Positions 1-10,594 of a DNA stretch of 25,793 bases are shown piece after piece. Position numbers and translations under genes: made by a program. Below the pieces are notes generated by a model that did no database searches, was not told the DNA's origin, and worked only from the letters and a program-made list of their open reading frames with translations. The DNA is from Chara braunii (lineage: Eukaryota > Streptophyta > Charophyceae > Charales > Characeae), in the NCBI GenBank assembly GCA_003427395.1, contig BFEA01000225.1, positions 1,628,466-1,654,258 on the forward strand. Direction: 5' to 3'. Numbering within the stretch: position 1 is the stretch's first letter; each line of letters opens with the position of its first letter.

Positions 1-612
1 GAGAAGAAGAATGAGAAGGGGGGAGAGGAGGAAGAAGGAGAGGGAGGCCTCCCTCCTTTTCACTCACCTCTTGCTGGTCTCTAGGCAGTGGAGCCCCAAT
101 GCTTGGTTCTAGCCTCCCGAGCGTGGCTTCTCTTCCCTCCCACGTTCTCTCCTTCTTTTCTCACTTCTCTTTCTTAGCTATGGCCGGCTCCTAGCTCTAA
201 GGCTGTGGAGTCCTCCCCTCGAAGATGGCTAAGGGGACGTTTGTCTCAGCCTCTCCTCCTACCTCACAGCCTGAGGGCTATGGCGGATCACTCTCCTTGC
301 TCCCTTCTAGCCTCTAGGTCACCTTTCTCAGTCTTACCGCCATAGCTAGGCTACAGGCTAGCTCCGACCCTCACTCCCTTGCTCTATCTCACTAGTACTC
401 ACTTACAGACTCATTTGGGCAGCATGGGCACCTCTCATGCTCAAATGAGAGTTGCGGCCTACACCTCCAGCTTATATAGGCTGGAACAGGTGCAGCGCCC
501 AACCTCTAGGCCCCTCCAAGTGCCTCTAGGTGGAGCGAGGTACCCCAAGGGCCAAATTTCCAGTTTTGGCTTACCTGGAGGTACCTGGGCCTCATTTTGG
601 CCAGGTATATGC

Positions 613-641
613 AGTCCGAGAGGCTGGTACCCTCTCGGACT
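613..641. repeat. Perfect 10-bp inverted repeat (hairpin)
   Basis: The arms AGTCCGAGAG (613-622) and CTCTCGGACT (632-641) are exact reverse complements around a 9-nt spacer that includes GGTACC. The right arm runs directly into the 12-bp tandem repeat. No function can be assigned. Confidence 0.8.
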
Positions 642-676
642 ACCCCTTGGCCTACCCCTTGGCCTACCCCGGCCTC
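641..676. repeat. 12-bp tandem repeat, nearly three copies
   Basis: The unit TACCCCTTGGCC occurs at 641-652 and 653-664, and a diverged third copy begins at 665 (TACCCCGGCCTC). It abuts the hairpin at 613-641. Confidence 0.75.
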
Positions 677-1164
677 TTTTCTTTTCAAAAGGTGCTGCCT
701 TTTGGGTACCACTACCCCAAAATGCAGCCTTTACTGAGAATTGAGGGCCTAGAGGCCCATTTTTCATCTTTTTCTTAGTCTAGGCCTCTTTTGAGTAGGC
801 CGTTGCATTTTCCAAGTGGCAGCTCCTATCTCAGCCTTGGATCTGGCTGAGATCCATGGTCCTCATCATTCCGAGTCACTCCCAAGCTCCCCTTGCCCCA
901 AATTTGAGCCTTTACTTCAATTTTTAATTTTTTTGATGTACCTGGCCCAATTCTTGGGTCAAATTCGCAATTTTGTCTTGTTCCTCCCCTTGTTTTCCCT
1001 CCAATTTGCTGCCAACTCATTCCGGAGCTATCCATTTTGTGTCAGCCCACAAAAAACGGCTAGATTTCCTCCTCCGCAAGATCAGATCTCAGATCTAAGA
1101 CCCAAAAATGAGCCGGCCAACTCACATCAGCATTTTTCCTTATTTTTGTTGCTTAAATTAAGAT

Positions 1165-1203
1165 ATTGCAGAGATAATGCCCCAAGGACCTTATCTCTGC
1201 AAT
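1165..1203. repeat. Perfect 13-bp inverted repeat (hairpin)
   Basis: The arms ATTGCAGAGATAA (1165-1177) and TTATCTCTGCAAT (1191-1203) are exact reverse complements separated by 13 nt. It is the longest perfect stem in the first 2 kb. A T-run like that of an intrinsic terminator does not follow, and the context is eukaryotic, so no role is assigned. Confidence 0.85.
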
Positions 1204-2353
1204 CCGGACTGCACTCCTAGGATTTAGGAAGGATGAGGTCATCATTGGGACCTGCCCATCCCTACTACTGCAGTCCCAACCTGGCGACACTTTTTCCTCC
1301 ACTCCTTCCTCCTCCTTTGTCTTATTCTCCCCCTTTTCTCTCCCTTCTTTCTCTCATTACTGTTGGGACAAGTGTCCAACAACTATTTCTTCTCTTTCTG
1401 GATGTTGGACCTTTCCCAAGGTCTGATTTTGCAGTCGGCATATGGCCGTTGCACTCCGGACTGCAGTAATGGCACCCCCAAGGTCCAAGGGGGCTCCTTT
1501 TTGCTGTCGCCGCTTCCAGATCAAGGCTGCCTTGATCCGATTTTTCTCCGGCCAGCCTTTTCTCCACGTGGAGCCCTTGAAACTTCCCGTTCTTTGGCCT
1601 GGCCGGTCTGGGATAGCTTGGGCCGCTGGCCGGCCCCTCTTGCCACCGCTACTTCCTTCTTTCTTTCCCCCCGACACTCTCCGTTCGCGCTTGTCGTGGC
1701 GCCACTTAGTATCCGTCCGGCCACGCGGCCTGGACGGTGCCGCTCGCAGGTGCCGTCCCCTTCGCATTTATTTTTAGTGTTAGCATATTTTAATATGGTT
1801 TCTCTTGGGACCTCCCAAGCTCTCCCCGCCTTTCCCATGTCGCGCTCGCCTCTTCCGTTCCGGTGACAGTTTTTCCAGTTGGCGTTCGACTCCTCATTTC
1901 TTATTATTTTCCTAGTCCGTTTTTTTTTCTTGTTGCCGTCCAGGAGGGTGGCCTGTTCCCCTTTTGGATTGTTCCGGTTGATCTTCCCCTATGTGCATGT
2001 GTTTTTCATTAGTCTAGCATCTTCATGTCTTGTTCATACTTAGTGTATTATTTCGGTTGATCTTCCCCCTACGTGCATGTGCTTCCCATCTAGTCTAGCA
2101 TCTCCTTGTCTTGTTCATGCTTGGTATAATGTTCCGGTTGATCTTCCCTTCATATGCGAGTGCTTTCCATCTAGTCTAATCACTCATTGTCATGTTCATA
2201 CTTAGCTTGATGTTCCGGTTGATCTTCCCTTTATATGCAAGTGTTTCCCATCTAGTCTAGCATCTCTTTGCCTTGCTCATACTTAGTGTGATGATCCAGT
2301 TGATCTTCTCTTCACATGCATGTGTCTTTCATTAGTCTAATCACTCTTGTCTT

Positions 2354-2354
2354 N
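2354..2354. other. Single-N assembly join flanked by a 43-nt exact duplicate
   Basis: The 43 nt before the N (2311-2353) are repeated exactly after it (2355-2397). That is what is expected when two contigs ending in the same repeat are abutted with a one-base gap. The local unit spacing collapses to ~43 bp here, against ~80 bp elsewhere. Confidence 0.85.
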
Positions 2355-4073
2355 TTCACATGCATGTGTCTTTCATTAGTCTAATCACTCTTGTCTTGTT
2401 CACACTTAGTGTAATGTTTCGGTTGATCTTCCTCCTATGTGCATATGTTTTCCATCTAGTCTAACATCTCTTGCCTTGCTCATACTTAGTGTGATGATCC
2501 GATTGATCTTCCGTTCACATGCATGTGTCTTTCATTAGTCTAATCACTCTTGTCTTGTTCACACTTAGTGTAATGTTCCGGTTGATATTCCCCCTATGTG
2601 CATGTGGTTTCCATCTAGTCTAGCATCTCTTGTCTTGTTCATACTTAGTCTAATGTTCCGGTTGATCTTCCCCTTCACATGCATGTGTTTTTTTTCATTA
2701 GTCTAGCTACTCATTATCTTGTTTATACTTGGTATAATGTTCCGGATGATTTTCCGCTATGAGCATGTGCTTTCCATCTAGTCTAGCATCTCCTTGTTTT
2801 GTTCATACTTGGTATGATGTTCCGGATGATTTCCCCTTTATGTGCATGTGCTTTCCATCTAGTCTAGTCTCTCTTTTGTCAAGTTCATATTCCGAATCTT
2901 TACTTCGTTAATCCGTACTCTATGTGCCTGTGCTTTCCATCTAGTCTAGTCTCTCTTTTGTCAAAATCATATTCCGGATCTTTACTTTGTTGATCCATAC
3001 TCTATGTGCATGTGCTTTCCATCTAGTCTAGTCTCTCTTTTGTCAAGATCATATTCCGGATCTTTACTTCGTTGATCCATACTCTTTGTGCATGTGTTTT
3101 CCACTAGGCTAGCCTCTTCCCTTGTCAAGTTCATATGCCGGATCTATTGTTTAGTTGATCTCTTCTCTTTGTGCATGTGCTTCCACTAGATTAGCCTCCT
3201 CCCTTGTCAAGTTCATGTTCCGGATCTTTGTTTAGTTGATCTCTTCCTTTTGTGCATGTGGTTTCCACTAGTCTAGTCTCATTGTCAAGTTCATGTTCCG
3301 CATCTTTACTTTGTTGAACTCTTCTACATTGTGCATGTGTTTTCCACTAGTCTCGTCTCATTGTCAGGTTCATGTTCCGGATCTTTACTTTGTTGAAACT
3401 CTTCTCCATTGTGCATGTGCTTTCCACTAGTAAGTCTCATTGTCAAGTTCATGTTCCGGATCTTTACCTTGTTGACATCTACTCATTGTGTATGTGCTTT
3501 CCTCTAGTTTAGTCTTCATTGTCAAATTCATGTTTCCGGATCTTTACTTTGTTGAACTTTTCTCCTTTGTGCATGTGCCTTCCACTAGGCTAGTCTCTCG
3601 TTGTCAAGTTCATATTCCGGATCTTTACCCTTTTGTTCTCTTGTTCCTTGTCTATGTGCTTCCACTAGTCTAGTCTCACATTGTCAAGTTCATATTCCGG
3701 ATCTTTACTTTGTTGAAATCTTCTCCTTTGTGCATGTGCTTCCACTAGTCTAGTCTAGATTGTCAATTTCATGTTCTGGTTCTTCACTTTGTTGAACTCT
3801 TCTCCTTTGTTCATATGCCTTCCACTAGGCTAGTCTACATTGACAAGTTCATGTTCCGGTTCTTCACCTTGTTAAAATCTTCTCCTTTGTGAATGTGCTT
3901 TCACTAGTCTAGTCTACATTGTCAAGTTCATGTTCCAGTTCTTCACTTTGTTGAACTCTTCTTCTTTGTGCATGTGCCTTCCACTAGTCTAGTCTCTAAT
4001 TGTCAAGTTCATGTTCCGGATCTTTACTTTGTTGAACTCTTCTCCATTGTGCATGTGCTTTCCACTAGTCTAG

Positions 4074-4074
4074 N
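4074..4074. other. Single-N assembly join flanked by a 95-nt exact duplicate
   Basis: The 95 nt at 3979-4073 recur exactly at 4075-4169. Other neighbouring units differ at many positions, so the identity points to an overlap that was not merged rather than to two separate repeat copies. Confidence 0.85.
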
Positions 4075-4885
4075 TTCCACTAGTCTAGTCTCTAATTGTC
4101 AAGTTCATGTTCCGGATCTTTACTTTGTTGAACTCTTCTCCATTGTGCATGTGCTTTCCACTAGTCTAGTCGCTCATTGTCAAGTTCATATTCTGAATCT
4201 TTACCCTGTTGATCTCTTGTCCTTTGTGCATGTGCTTCCACTAGTCTAGTCTCTAGTTGTCAAGTTCATGTTCCGGATCTTTACCTTGTTAAACTCTCCT
4301 CCATTGTGCATGTGCTTTCCACTAGTCTAGTCTCTCATTGTCAAGTTCGTATTCCGGATTTTTCCCTTGTTGATCTCTTGTCCTTTGTGCATGTGGTTCC
4401 ACTAGTCTAGCCTCTAGTTGTCAAGTTCATGTTCCGGATCTTTACCTTGTTGATCTCTATCCTTTGTGCATGTGCTTCCACTAGTATAGTCTTCATTGTC
4501 AAGTTCATGTTCCGGATCTTTACTTTGTTGAACTTTTCTCCATTGTGCATGTGTTTCCACTAGTCTAGTCTCTAGTTGTCAAGTTCATGTTCCGGTTCTT
4601 CACCTTGTTGATCTCTTCTCTTTTGTGCATGTGCTTCCACTAGTCTAGCCTCTCATTGTCGAGTTCATACTTCGGATCTTGTTTTGATGATCTCCTTCTC
4701 TATGAATATGTGTTTTTCATTGGTCTAGCCTCTCCTTGTCAAGTGATTCCAAGATATACTTATTCAATCTCTCGCTATGGGACGGGCGGTCGACATTTGG
4801 TTGCTATTACGGAGGGCTGAATTGATTAGGGCTGATTTGATTAGGGGTTCTTCTTGTCTTCTTTCCCTCCCCCTCTCTTTTTTTT

Positions 4886-4890
<5 letters not shown>

Positions 4891-4949
<59 letters not shown>
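4891..4949. repeat. (CT)n microsatellite, about 29 units
   Basis: A perfect CT dinucleotide run, preceded at 4859-4890 by an impure T/C tract. It marks the change from a pyrimidine-rich + strand on the left to a purine-rich + strand on the right. Confidence 0.97.
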
Positions 4950-4952
<3 letters not shown>

Positions 4953-7781
4953 TGGCATTTGACTAACTCTTCTCCCCTCACTTGGAAACATTGTCAGGGT
5001 ATGGACGGTAAACGAAATCAGACTTCACTTGGTGGAGAAAGAGGGCAAGGGGAGGGTAGCCGGTCCCTTGTGCCACCAAGGAGGCAAAAAAGAAAGGACG
5101 GTTGAAAAAAGTGGGAGAAAGGCGGAATCCGGAAGAGAACTTAAGTTGAAAGTGAGGTCAGTTTAACTCAACCATTTCCCCGACTGCATGACTATGAGAA
5201 GAGGATGGGCTGATTGAACAACAAAAAGGGAACAAAGCACAGCCAAAGAGCATGGAAATAATAGGCATGTGGGAAGGGCTATATGTTGACCCCCAACGGG
5301 GCAACGGGGAGCATTGTATGGATCTTCTTGCTTGTGTGGGATTGTGCAGGTGAGTAATGGCTAGAAATGCCTTGAGCGGGATAAGGGCGAGAGGAACTGG
5401 GCACCAAGAGGGAAAGGGAAGAGGGACAAAGGGGCTATGGGACCCTTGACATAGAGTCAATTCATGAAAATGACTTTTGCACTTGACACTTGGAAGTGTG
5501 ATTGAGAGTGCAATCGTACCAAGGAAAATGTGATGTTGTGTGTGCATGCATATGAGGACCCCGAAAGACTAAGAGGCGTACTTCAATAAGGTCGGAAGCA
5601 AATTGTGAGATCCGATGGATGCGTAGAGGCGAGGGGAAGGACGGCCCCGCTGCACCCCGATGACGTAGCCAAAATGCTTAGGGAAATGGTGTGTGGCCTA
5701 AGAATGACGCTTAGCCTACGCACAAGAGAAGAGAAACGCTCAAAGAACCCCTGGACTGTCTGCGTATTGGAAGGGGCAATTGCTTGAGAACACAATAAAG
5801 AATAATAAAAAAAAAATCAGTGTTGTAGAACGACCAGCGAGACTACCACCCGGCGTGAGGGCTGAGCTACATCCCCAATGTCAAAGCTCTCTCGCGCGAT
5901 GGCCCACCCCCATCCATCTCAAAGCACTAGGTGGGGTGACCTTGGGACGAATGATCCGCGCTCTGAGCATGAGTGTGGGCGGGCCGAGCCAACTGGGACC
6001 CGCAATGGGGTCGACTAAGGCTCGAAAGTCTACCGGGGTTTGGCTCTACAAAAATGGTGGAGATGACGGGCATGGGGTTAAATTGACCCTTGCGATTCCG
6101 ATGGGGGCGCCCGACATTTTGACATGTACACAACCCAAGATAAGGAAAATGGACTTGTGTTTGCTCTTTCCCTTGTGAGAAATCAGATTTGAGGGTGGTT
6201 GGGCGCATGGCATGGCCAGGCCTGGAGGTATAACATGCATGCTATGCACTTGATCAGCCGTTCCTTTGAGGAATGGCTCTAGCCCTCCTTCGTCCGGTGC
6301 TGGTGTTCGCCAGTCCAGGGAAGCCTTGGGCAAGTCGCAGGTCGGCCCTTCCTCTTCGTATGAAAGAAGGGCTCCGGTTACCTGGCAGGCGGTTGGTGTT
6401 TGGCTTAGACCAGGTTCCAATGAAAATCCCATGGCGGAGTGATCCGATCGAATGAGTGTTTTCCCCTTCTTCCTTTGAGCCCAGCGGGCTCATGCACTTT
6501 GCACCTTTTTAATGATTGAAGGAGCCAATATGAACACAACGGGTCGTCAAGAAAGAACAATCCTACCCTATGAAAGGACAGACGAGTGAAGAGAAGGGGA
6601 ATGAAGGGAGTTGTTGGACTCCAAGGAAAACTAGCTTACCCTTGAAGATTCTCACGAGAAGGAACCAACCACTATGTATGAAAGTAGGGGGAGTGACACT
6701 CATTGTCCTGAGAGAAAATTTGTGAGTTATGGGTAGGAAGCGCTGGGTGCACCAAGGGAATGACACTTGTATTATGTGTGTCCCACTTGGGACTTGTGTT
6801 TGCATGATGGGATTCGAGCGTCCTGCCTTCTGGAAGGAAAGGATTGGTCTGCACCGGCCAGTGCGGGTTGCGAAACGTCGTTCTCTTTTGTAGGTTGTCG
6901 TGTGTTCGTATGTGGAGGTCAGGCCACCGAGCTGTCGGACGGGAGTTTGTCACGTCGGTTGATTAGTAGCATTCTCGTTCGAGCGGTGACGGGCTTCGGC
7001 TCGATGATCTGCTGGACGAGGTGTGAAATCTCCTCAGGCGGGGCTTAGCCTGTTGGCTGGCGGAGAGAGTACCACTGTATGCGGACAAAGACGGAGCCTC
7101 GGAGGCGATTAGTAGCCTCTCGTAGCATGGTTTTGGAAAAGGCTGATTCTTGTCGGACCGATGGAAGTGAATACCCGGACGACTGACTTTGTCCCTGTAT
7201 TTTGGCACTCGAGGTAACCCTCGGTGTCGGTATGGATGTGCAAAGAGGCAAGACAGGATGGGGTATTCTGGGTAAGGAGGAAAGGGCGAATGATTTGCCG
7301 AGACCTGGGTACCGCGCTTGCGATGGTTGAGCTGCGCTTGAGGTATGGGATAAAACTCTACCGATAGTACCAGCGGAGATACCATATTGGGATGGTCGGT
7401 GAGGAGATGACCGGCCCGTATGTGAGGTTGCCTGATTTTCTTTTATGTGTCCCCACTCTGTAAAAATTGATTGAGATTGGACTGTTGGACGGGACATATT
7501 TCTAAATATATCCCCTCCCCCATCTAAGTCCACACGAGTGAGAGATGATCGGAAGGAAGGAGGATAGAGGTCAATTAGAATGGAACCAAGAGAAAGAATG
7601 TGGGCAAATGGATGGCCGACCGAGGGTATTATAGGAAGGGGATACTTAGGAAAGGGGAGGTAAAATAGGGAGACCTTGATGAGGGGTCTGAAATAATTCT
7701 CATCTAGGACAAGGGTTGACCTGACCAAAAGGATCGGTTGGTGTTTTTTTATGAAAACAGGGGTCGGGTGCTGAAAATAAG
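4950..7781. other. Long purine-rich region without a supportable gene
   Basis: No frame on either strand gives a recognisable domain or the conserved residues of the tandem family that follows. The longest open frame (minus strand, 7045-7728) is Ser/Pro/Arg-rich with no motif, so I treat it as chance in a purine-biased sequence. The + strand is persistently rich in GGA/GAA, like the retroelement downstream. It could be 5' untranslated or LTR sequence of that element, or an older transposon relic. I see no tRNA, rRNA or tandem repeat in it. Confidence 0.5.
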
Positions 7782-8585
7782 ATGGCGCGGTGGTTGCCTT
7801 TCCCGATCTATACTAGCGGCCCGAAAATGCCAGTAGATGTAAAGGGTGGGGTATCGGTCCTTCTCCCGGAAAATGGAACGTGGTCGGATCTTGAACCTGC
7901 GTACCAAACGGTAATGCTGGAAGGAGAGGAAGCTTTCCTTTGGATAGAAACAATATGGACTAATGTCGGCTTGACGAGGTTGTCACCAAGTTTAATGGAT
8001 TTGGAATTCCGAGGGACAGTGGAAGCCCGGGGGTGGGTTTACTTGTCGCCAGATGGGGAAAAAGCTATGATCATAGAGTTGGCACTCGGGAATACGCCGG
8101 ACGAGTTGTTTAGGAAGGCCAAAGCAGAGGTTGTGTGGGCTGCATGTCAACGGAGGGAAATAGAAATAGAAAAGGTAGATGTACGGGTGGAACTTGGGGA
8201 TATAGGAAGCATGCGGCGACCCGTAAGAACCATGCGATGTGTGTTGCCCTCCTTCCTAGTGGATGCGGTTTTCGGAACCCGGAGCAGGCTAGTACGGATA
8301 TGCCAGTTCATGACGAACCTCGAGCTATACCAATGCGCTAGACAATATTTTTTTCGGTTATCAGTAGAGATGGGGCCGTTCGAGGGGAACTGGGCGGAGG
8401 AGCTGGCCGAGATACTAAACTGCCTTAGCATAGACAATATTTTTGTTCCTAGCGTTGTGCATTGGGGGATAGTCTACACGAATGTGCCAATAGGGGAGAC
8501 ATTCCTAGATGGGGTAAGGGAGTTGGTGTACGACGAGGAGGATGGCTTCAGTGATGAAGATGAAGATGAAGAGATAGAGGACTGA
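7782..8585 (+). CDS. Unknown tandem family, copy 1 (267 aa, intact)
   Basis: I do not recognise this protein. It begins at an ATG (MARWLPF; copy 3 begins MARRMTF) and is open to a TGA. Aligning it with the three following ORFs shows a shared order. There is a G-x-V-x-x-x-LP segment near residue 23-29, then WIETIW (54-59), a LSPDG turn (89-93) followed by a hydrophobic strand and an LALG stretch (100-103). Next come LPSF (155-158), VFG (163-165) and FRLSVEMGPF (191-200) followed by EGN, and late FLDGVREL (241-248). It ends in a strongly acidic tail (251-267) that the other copies lack. There is no signal peptide, clear membrane span, Cys cluster or known catalytic motif. It lies 72 bp from copy 2 on the same strand. 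It is either a retroelement or viral accessory gene or a host tandem gene; the sequence does not decide. Confidence 0.7.
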   Translation: MARWLPFPIYTSGPKMPVDVKGGVSVLLPENGTWSDLEPAYQTVMLEGEEAFLWIETIWTNVGLTRLSPSLMDLEFRGTVEARGWVYLSPDGEKAMIIELALGNTPDELFRKAKAEVVWAACQRREIEIEKVDVRVELGDIGSMRRPVRTMRCVLPSFLVDAVFGTRSRLVRICQFMTNLELYQCARQYFFRLSVEMGPFEGNWAEELAEILNCLSIDNIFVPSVVHWGIVYTNVPIGETFLDGVRELVYDEEDGFSDEDEDEEIED

Positions 8586-8657
8586 GACTTCTAAGAAGGA
8601 AGGGAAAACTTAACTTAAGAAGGACGGGTGGTCTGGTATTGTGCAGGGAAGGGAAAG

Positions 8658-9515
8658 ATGACTAGAGAGGAAAGGATGATGGAATACCCCTTCAAAGGCT
8701 GGGAACCACGGCGACTCAGAGGAGGAATAGAAATGCCTATACCAACAGGGAACGGATGGAGAGGAACCACGTGCGACTGGATTGGGTTTGAGGTTGCCCG
8801 GGACTTGTCATATGTATGGATAGAACGGATTTGGAACCCGATAAGGGAAGAGGAAGGTTGGGATGATATAGCAGAAGGTAAGGTAGAGTCAGTTGGAACG
8901 ATTGTCCTTTCCGAGGATGAATGACACGTGTTTTGCACCATGTTAGCAATGGGACAGGACCCGGTGTGGCTTCTAGGGGATGCAGAGGCCCGAACCCGAA
9001 AGGAAGGCAAGTTGTTCGTCAACGAGGGATGGGACGAATTTAGTAGCATAGTTGTGCTGGGAAGATGAAAGAAACTCAAACCTCCAAGTCTACGGATAAC
9101 GGCTTGGGTACCGGAATTCATAGCCGAGTGGTTTGGGGGGTTTGAGCACATTTTAGAAGTAGTCGACTCCATAAGAAAGGTGCATATAGAGTGTGTCTGG
9201 CTGACTGAGGAGTTTTATAGACTCTCATTGAAATATGGGCCCTTCTACGGAGATAAAGTCGAGGAAGTCATCATCGTCCTAAGAATAGGCAGGTATGACC
9301 GCCTAGAGGTAGAGGCGGAGTCTTGGGACGACATAGTTAGTCGGGAGGCGGCGGCCGCACCCTCCTACGTAGACGACGTCTTTAAACTATTTGGGGTACT
9401 GTGGTTCGACTACATGAGGCCAAGGGATCGAACACCGCGAAAAGGCCTCAGTATGAAGGGTGTTTGTGAAGTGAGGTGCAACATAAGAAAAGGGAGTGTG
9501 TACATTAGGCCGTAG
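8658..9515 (+). pseudogene. Unknown tandem family, copy 2 (two in-frame TGA)
   Basis: A single frame runs from the ATG at 8658 to the TAG at 9513-9515, interrupted only by TGA at 8922-8924 and TGA at 9066-9068. The whole frame aligns with the other copies: GGIEMPIP early, WIERIW, LSEDE before the first stop, LAMGQDPV after it, then VPEF, WFGGF, EEFYRLSLKYGPF with YGD, and YVDDVFKLFG near the end. The first TGA falls where copies 3 and 4 have Trp. The second falls where copy 4 has Trp, while copies 1 and 3 have Ile and Glu. TGG-to-TGA transitions are the simplest explanation. I favour a recently disabled gene over stop-codon recoding, because TGG is used freely for Trp in all copies. Confidence 0.7.
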
Positions 9516-9721
9516 ATGGTGCATAAGGATCGAAACAAGGGGGGAGTGACAGCAATTGGAAAATGGGGGGGGAGGTAGAATTGAACGTGTATGAGCTGGG
9601 GATAGCGGCAAGAACCAGTGTACGATAAGTAGGGAGGGTTGAAAGACTAAAACACGAAAGGCATGAAATCTCGGTGGGTGCAGCGATCGGACTAAGAAAG
9701 CAGGAAAGGAGACATTGCGAG

Positions 9722-10509
9722 ATGGCCCGGCGAATGACGTTCTGGGCGGATAGACCTCGTGGGATCCTGCCACCAAAAATATCAGAGGGCAGGGTCGAAA
9801 TAAGCCTGCCGGCAAGAAATAGGGTAGGCAATCCGGTAATGGACTGGGTGGGGGTAGAGTTGGTGGAAGATACGTTGTACCTAGTAGTGAAGCCAGAATG
9901 GTGGGCAAGAGGGAAGTTCGGGGGTATGGACTTGAACCTCCCAGGGCGTGTACATGCAACGGGATCCTTACACCTGTCGGAAGAGGGATGGCGGACCTTT
10001 GGGATTGCTTTGGCTTCCGGGGATGACCCCGTACGAATATTCGAAGGGGCATGGCAAATAATATGGCGGGAGGGGTTTGAGTTTGCAGACCCGGAACGAG
10101 ATGACGTAACGACGGAGGTAAAAGTCGCCGCGGAAGGAGTTTTTGAGCTGCCAAATGACGTCGTACGGATGAGTCTACCACCCTTCCTGCTAAGACGGGT
10201 GGGAGGCATAGAACGGGTGGAGCAGGCGGTGACTGCCGTAACTAGGCTAAATTTTGACGAAGCATTAAGGTATTGAGAATACTATCGGGTCTTCCTAGAG
10301 ATGGGGCCTTTCGGGGACAAGGGCGCGCAGTGCTTTGCGTTCTACGAGCTGCGGTAAATACTAGGCCACGATTCCCACAAATAAACGATGAGACCATGTG
10401 GAGAGTCATCCGGCGAGAGGTAGGTCGGGGCGCGACCTACATAGATGATCTCTACCGGCTGTACAAACAGCCAGAGGAGGCTACTGCTCCCGGGGGTATA
10501 GAGGGATAG
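9722..10509 (+). pseudogene. Unknown tandem family, copy 3 (stop and frameshift)
   Basis: It starts at the ATG encoding MARRMTF, matching the MAR start of copy 1. The frame holds GRVEISLP, WVGVELVED, LSEEGWRTF, LASGDDPV and SLPPFLL. It then meets TGA at 10274-10276 and continues in the same frame as EYYRVFLEMGPF to TAA at 10355-10357. The C-terminal part reappears in another frame (to TAG at 10507-10509) with TYIDDLYRLY, the counterpart of YVDDVFKLF in copy 2, so a frameshift lies at about 10340-10385. Copy 3 is closest to copy 2 around LSE-x-x-W and G-x-DPV. Function unknown; the copy is broken in its last quarter. The 206-bp gap before it contains a run of eight G (9565-9572). Confidence 0.65.
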
Positions 10510-10594
10510 TTGGGACTAGAAAGGGAAATGAAAACACGAAGGGCAAGGGAGGCAGTAGGTGGGCGGATTCGGAAGATTGGCTGTAACCCTTTCT

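Larger units (their letters stand above)
1..1970. other. Non-coding pyrimidine-rich region, no gene seen
   Basis: The stretch opens with a GA-rich tract (1-55) and then becomes C/T-rich on the + strand. The open frames present are short, start at non-ATG codons or overlap each other, and show no recognisable domain, so I call none of them. It holds two perfect inverted repeats and a short 12-bp tandem repeat, listed separately. It could be part of a long LTR or other transposon untranslated sequence, but no matching copy is seen elsewhere in the window. Confidence 0.6.
1971..4745. repeat. ~80-bp minisatellite array, about 35 units
   Basis: The array can be followed with the anchor GTGCATGTG, which recurs about 35 times at 73-93 bp, usually ~80 bp (for example near 2438, 2516, 2597, 2676, 2758, 2840). 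One very short step of ~43 bp coincides with the first N. Each unit carries a CTAGTCTAG-type box, a CATTGTCAAGTTCATGTTCCGG-like segment and the anchor. Units in the left third have GGTTGATCTTCCC after the CCGG. From about 2880 they have GGATCTTTACTTTGTTG, with intermediates between. Two units adjoin single-N joins (2354, 4074), so the true copy number is unknown. The short open frames inside it (for example 3968-4249) are by-products of the repeat. Confidence 0.95.

Noticed and set aside
3968-4249. Open frame with repeated HVPSTSLVSNCQVH-like peptide
   Set aside because: It is a translation of the minisatellite and crosses an N join; a non-coding by-product.
2000-4700. CRISPR array
   Set aside because: Whole ~80-bp units repeat with graded divergence and there are no constant-repeat/unique-spacer boundaries; the context is eukaryotic.
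4764-4991. Minus-strand frame with a long Arg-Glu repeat
   Set aside because: Direct translation of the (CT)n microsatellite.
7045-7728. Minus-strand open frame of 227 codons
   Set aside because: Ser/Pro/Arg-rich, no motif, no paralogue; explained by purine bias of the + strand, which removes stops on the opposite strand.
9387-10209. Long minus-strand frames opposite the tandem family
   Set aside because: Shadows of copies 2 and 3; the family alignment supports the + strand.
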